A stretch of 7,490 nt of DNA from Pseudarthrobacter sp. (GTDB taxonomy: Bacteria > Actinomycetota > Actinomycetes > Actinomycetales > Micrococcaceae): NCBI GenBank assembly GCA_013362385.1, contig JABFWC010000479.1, positions 1 to 7,490 of the forward strand, read 5' to 3'. The translations under genes and the position numbers were made by a program. Each line of letters opens with the position of its first letter. Position 1 is the first letter of the stretch. The notes beneath the pieces were generated by a model that searched no databases, had not been told where the DNA came from, and saw nothing but the letters and a program-made list of their open reading frames with translations. Shown here in pieces: positions 5,100-7,490 of the stretch.

Positions 5100-6259
5100 C
5101 GGTCTGGGATGACCTGCAGGGCCAGCCCGCCGTCGTCGAACAACTGCGCCAAGCCGCCCGGGGAGAAGGCCTGACGCACGCCTGGCTGTTCACCGGGCCG
5201 CCGGGATCCGGACGCTCCAACGCGGCCAAAGCCTTCGCCGCCGCGTTGAACTGCGACCAGGAAGACGTGAACCTGCGCGGCTGCGGCGAGTGCCAGGCGT
5301 GCCGCACCATCCTGGGCGAAACGCACTCCGACGTCACGTTCGTCCGGACCGAAAAGGTCACCATCACCATCGACGAAGCCCGCGACCTGGTGGCCACGGC
5401 GGGAAACCGGCCCTCCTCGGGGCGCTGGCGGATCATCGTGGTGGAGGACGCCGACCGGATGGCCGAGCGCACCACCAACGTCCTCCTGAAGGCCATCGAG
5501 GAGCCCACTCCGCGGACCGTGTGGATGCTCTGCGCCCCCTCCCCGGCGGACGTGCTGGTCACGATCCGCTCGCGTTGCCGCAGCGTGGCGCTGCGGCTGC
5601 CGCCCGCCGCGGACGTCGCGGCCCTGCTGGTCCGGCGCGACGGCGTGGACCCCGCCCTCGCCGAAAGGGCAGCCCGTGCCGCGCAGAGCCACGTGGGCAT
5701 TGCCCGGCGCCTCGCCCGGGACCCTGCGGCGAGGGAACGCAGGCTGGAGACGGTCCGCTTTCCCCTGGGGCTGCGGGGCGTCACTGCGGCGGTCATGATG
5801 GCGGACAACCTGGTCAAGATCGCCACAGCGGAAGCCACCAGTTCCAACGAGGAACGCGATGCCGCCGAGAAGGCCGCACTATTGGCGACCCTGGGCGCAC
5901 CGGAATCCGGGACGTTGCCGCCGGCCATGCGCAGCCAGCTGAAACAGCTCGAGGACGACCAAAAACGCCGGGCCAAGCGGTCCATCACGGACTCCCTGGA
6001 CCGGACACTCACAGATTTGCTCTCCTTCTACCGCGACGTGCTGATCATCCAGTTGGGGAACGCCGTCGAGCTCGTCAACGTTGAGTTGAAGAGCGACTTG
6101 GAGGAGTTCGCCGCCCGCACCACCCCCGAGGTCACGCTGGCCCGGATGGATGCCATCAACAAGGCCCGCGAACGAATCACCACCACCAACGTTGCCCCGC
6201 TGTTGGCCATTGAGTCCATGGCAGCCAGCCTGATCCAGCCATCCAAGGAGACCCGATGA
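5096..6259 (+). CDS. holB: DNA polymerase III subunit delta'
   Basis: Delta' is a stator subunit of the clamp-loader complex that places the sliding clamp on DNA. The 387-residue product opens with the AAA+ region: VWDDLQGQ at 3-10, a P-loop relic GPPGSGRS at 34-41, and a four-cysteine zinc module at C53, C63, C66 and C69. It continues with IIVVEDADRM at 113-122 (Walker B position), NVLLKAIEEPTP at 128-139, and the SRC motif at 159-161 that supplies the arginine finger to a neighbouring subunit. The P-loop has arginine where lysine is usual, which fits delta' being a non-hydrolysing member. An extended helical C-terminal domain follows. The start overlaps the tmk stop by four bases and there is no good ribosome binding site, so translation probably depends on tmk. 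tmk-holB adjacency is common in bacteria. Confidence 0.94.
   Translation: MTVWDDLQGQPAVVEQLRQAARGEGLTHAWLFTGPPGSGRSNAAKAFAAALNCDQEDVNLRGCGECQACRTILGETHSDVTFVRTEKVTITIDEARDLVATAGNRPSSGRWRIIVVEDADRMAERTTNVLLKAIEEPTPRTVWMLCAPSPADVLVTIRSRCRSVALRLPPAADVAALLVRRDGVDPALAERAARAAQSHVGIARRLARDPAARERRLETVRFPLGLRGVTAAVMMADNLVKIATAEATSSNEERDAAEKAALLATLGAPESGTLPPAMRSQLKQLEDDQKRRAKRSITDSLDRTLTDLLSFYRDVLIIQLGNAVELVNVELKSDLEEFAARTTPEVTLARMDAINKARERITTTNVAPLLAIESMAASLIQPSKETR
6245..6250 (+). promoter_or_regulatory. Ribosome binding site of the lipoprotein hydrolase gene
   Basis: AAGGAG lies five bases before the ATG at 6256 and within the last codons of holB. It fixes the start at the ATG that overlaps the holB stop codon and shows that this gene can recruit ribosomes on its own, unlike holB. 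Confidence 0.75.
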
Positions 6260-7490
6260 CTGCCCGCCCCCTGCCCGCCCGGCCCTTGACGCTTGCTGTC
6301 CGGGCCGCCGGCGCCATGGTCCTGGCCATGGTACTCGCATCGTGCAGCCTCCTCGGCGGCGGCAAGGAGCCGGAAGCGGCCACCGCCAAGGCAGATCCCT
6401 CGATTGTCGCCTCGGCACCCTCCGGCCTGGAAAAGTTCTACTCCCAGGAAGTGGTGTGGCAGCCCTGTGAAGGCGAGTTCCAGTGCGCCAAGGTGACGGT
6501 TCCCCTGGACTACGCGAACCCCGCGGGTGACACGATCCAGATCGCGGCGCTTAAGGCATCCAGCACCGGGAAGAAAACCGGAAGCCTGCTGGTCAATCCC
6601 GGTGGCCCTGGAGCCTCCGGATATGACTTCGTCAAGGACGCTGCCGCAACGCATTTCTCGCAGGGAGTGCGCAGCACCTACGACTTGGTGGGCTTTGATC
6701 CGCGCGGCGTCAATCGGTCCGCCCCTGTCACATGCCTGACGGATGCGGAGCGCGATGCCACGCGGGCCAAGATCTACGATCTGCAGACCGATGCCGGGCT
6801 GTCCGAGGCACTCGCCGACAACAAGGCGATCGGTGCCAAGTGCGCGGCACAGACAGGCCCGGTACTGGCCCACATCGACACCGTCAGCTCCGCGAAGGAC
6901 CTTGACGTGCTCCGCGCAGTCGTCAATGACTCCAAGCTGAACTACCTCGGGTACTCCTACGGCACTTTCCTCGGTTCCACCTACGCCTCGCTGTTCCCGG
7001 ACAACGTGGGACGGATGGTGCTCGACGGCGCCCTTGATCCCTCGATTACCAACGAAGACCTGACCAGCGGGCAGGCGCGCGCTTTCGAAAAAGCCATCCG
7101 CGCGTACGTCGCAAGCTGCCAGCGGCAGGGCAAGTGCCCGCTTAGCGGGGACGTCGAGTCCGGAGTTGCGCAGATCCAGGATCTCATCAACGCTGTCCGG
7201 CAGGCGCCCCGTACTGCCAAGGACGGCCGCCAGGTCAACGCCACAACGTTCGTAAGCGGCCTGATTACCCCGTTGTACAACGACCAAAGCTGGCCCGCCC
7301 TCACCCAGGCGATCGAAGCTGCCATGCAAGGCGACGTGAGCCTGGTCCTCCGCTTGGCCGACATTGGAGCCGACCGCGGATCCGACGGCAAATACACCTC
7401 CAATTCCACGCTCGCCTTCAACGCGATCAACTGCCTGGACTACCCGATGGTCTCGGACCCGGCTGGCATGCGGGCCGAGGAGCAGCGGCT
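6256..7490 (+). CDS. Secreted lipoprotein alpha/beta hydrolase, tripeptidyl-aminopeptidase-like (S33 type), C-terminus missing
   Basis: The visible 411 residues start with a basic then hydrophobic leader ending in the lipobox LASC, with C30 as the predicted lipidated cysteine; the enzyme should sit on the outer face of the membrane. The mature part has VPLDYANP at 82-89, the oxyanion-loop motif NPGGPGASG at 114-122, GFDPRGVNRS at 146-155, and the nucleophile elbow GYSYG at 232-236 with S234. LDGALDP at 256-262 is typical of the Streptomyces tripeptidyl aminopeptidase / SlpD-SlpE and mycobacterial Hip1 relatives. The catalytic aspartate and histidine would lie in the missing part (family members are roughly 500 residues). 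The substrate is not shown by sequence; peptide or ester cleavage is likely. It is not frameshifted, only cut by the window edge. The start overlaps the holB stop in an ATGA, so it is probably co-transcribed from the tmk promoter. Confidence 0.88.
   Translation, partial: MTARPLPARPLTLAVRAAGAMVLAMVLASCSLLGGGKEPEAATAKADPSIVASAPSGLEKFYSQEVVWQPCEGEFQCAKVTVPLDYANPAGDTIQIAALKASSTGKKTGSLLVNPGGPGASGYDFVKDAAATHFSQGVRSTYDLVGFDPRGVNRSAPVTCLTDAERDATRAKIYDLQTDAGLSEALADNKAIGAKCAAQTGPVLAHIDTVSSAKDLDVLRAVVNDSKLNYLGYSYGTFLGSTYASLFPDNVGRMVLDGALDPSITNEDLTSGQARAFEKAIRAYVASCQRQGKCPLSGDVESGVAQIQDLINAVRQAPRTAKDGRQVNATTFVSGLITPLYNDQSWPALTQAIEAAMQGDVSLVLRLADIGADRGSDGKYTSNSTLAFNAINCLDYPMVSDPAGMRAEEQR

Noticed and set aside
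4807..6012. Open frame of 401 codons on the minus strand opposite tmk and holB
   Set aside because: Its product is rich in S, R and A with no motif, and both genes on the other strand are beyond doubt.
6028..7329. Open frame of 433 codons on the minus strand opposite the end of holB and the lipoprotein hydrolase
   Set aside because: The opposite strand carries a lipobox, GGPG and GYSYG in order, so this frame is a mirror of real coding sequence.
1..7490. Defence system, mobile element, CRISPR array, tRNA or riboswitch
   Set aside because: No transposase, integrase, toxin, nuclease or helicase gene, no inverted-repeat ends, no spaced repeat array and no tRNA cloverleaf were found. The genes are housekeeping or core actinobacterial.

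Overview
The window is high-GC chromosomal DNA from an actinobacterium. Protein content and gene order point to the Micrococcaceae (Arthrobacter or Pseudarthrobacter-like), but this is judged by eye and no database search was done. It looks like ordinary core genome: about 7.5 kb with eight protein genes, tightly packed, with no gap above 300 bases. I see no tRNA, rRNA, CRISPR array, insertion sequence or phage signature.

Layout. Positions 1-61 (minus) hold the first codons of a membrane protein, most likely the phosphate-sensing histidine kinase SenX3/PhoR. Divergent from it is phoU (258-920, plus); the 196-base gap between them carries a direct-repeat PHO box. A strong hairpin at 946-985 separates phoU from the convergent glycolytic gene gpmA (1001-1747, minus). 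Divergent from gpmA is a SAM-dependent methyltransferase of unknown target (1843-2751, plus), which ends in an 18-bp tandem repeat and overlaps tail to tail with a small three-helix membrane protein of the DUF2516 type (2736-3089, minus). Upstream of that on the same strand is a Cys/Met-metabolism PLP enzyme (3099-4286, minus). Divergent from it starts the tmk-holB-hydrolase run (4404 to the window end, plus). Its three genes are joined by two ATGA stop/start overlaps, and the last, a secreted lipoprotein alpha/beta hydrolase, is cut by the window edge.

How the genes fit together. senX3/phoU form a phosphate-signalling locus; a neighbouring phosphoglycerate mutase is also found beside senX3-regX3 in Mycobacterium. 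tmk and holB serve dTTP supply and the replicative clamp loader. The methyltransferase, DUF2516 protein and PLP enzyme cannot be assigned a pathway from sequence alone.

The most notable pattern is regulatory. Five genes (senX3-like, methyltransferase, DUF2516, PLP enzyme, tmk) each have a TANNNT hexamer exactly six bases before the start codon. This is the geometry expected of leaderless transcripts, where transcription starts at the first base of the start codon. gpmA has TAGGAT seven bases before its ATG. The genes lacking the pattern are phoU (Shine-Dalgarno and a long leader) and the two translationally coupled genes inside the tmk run. I found no convincing new multi-gene system.
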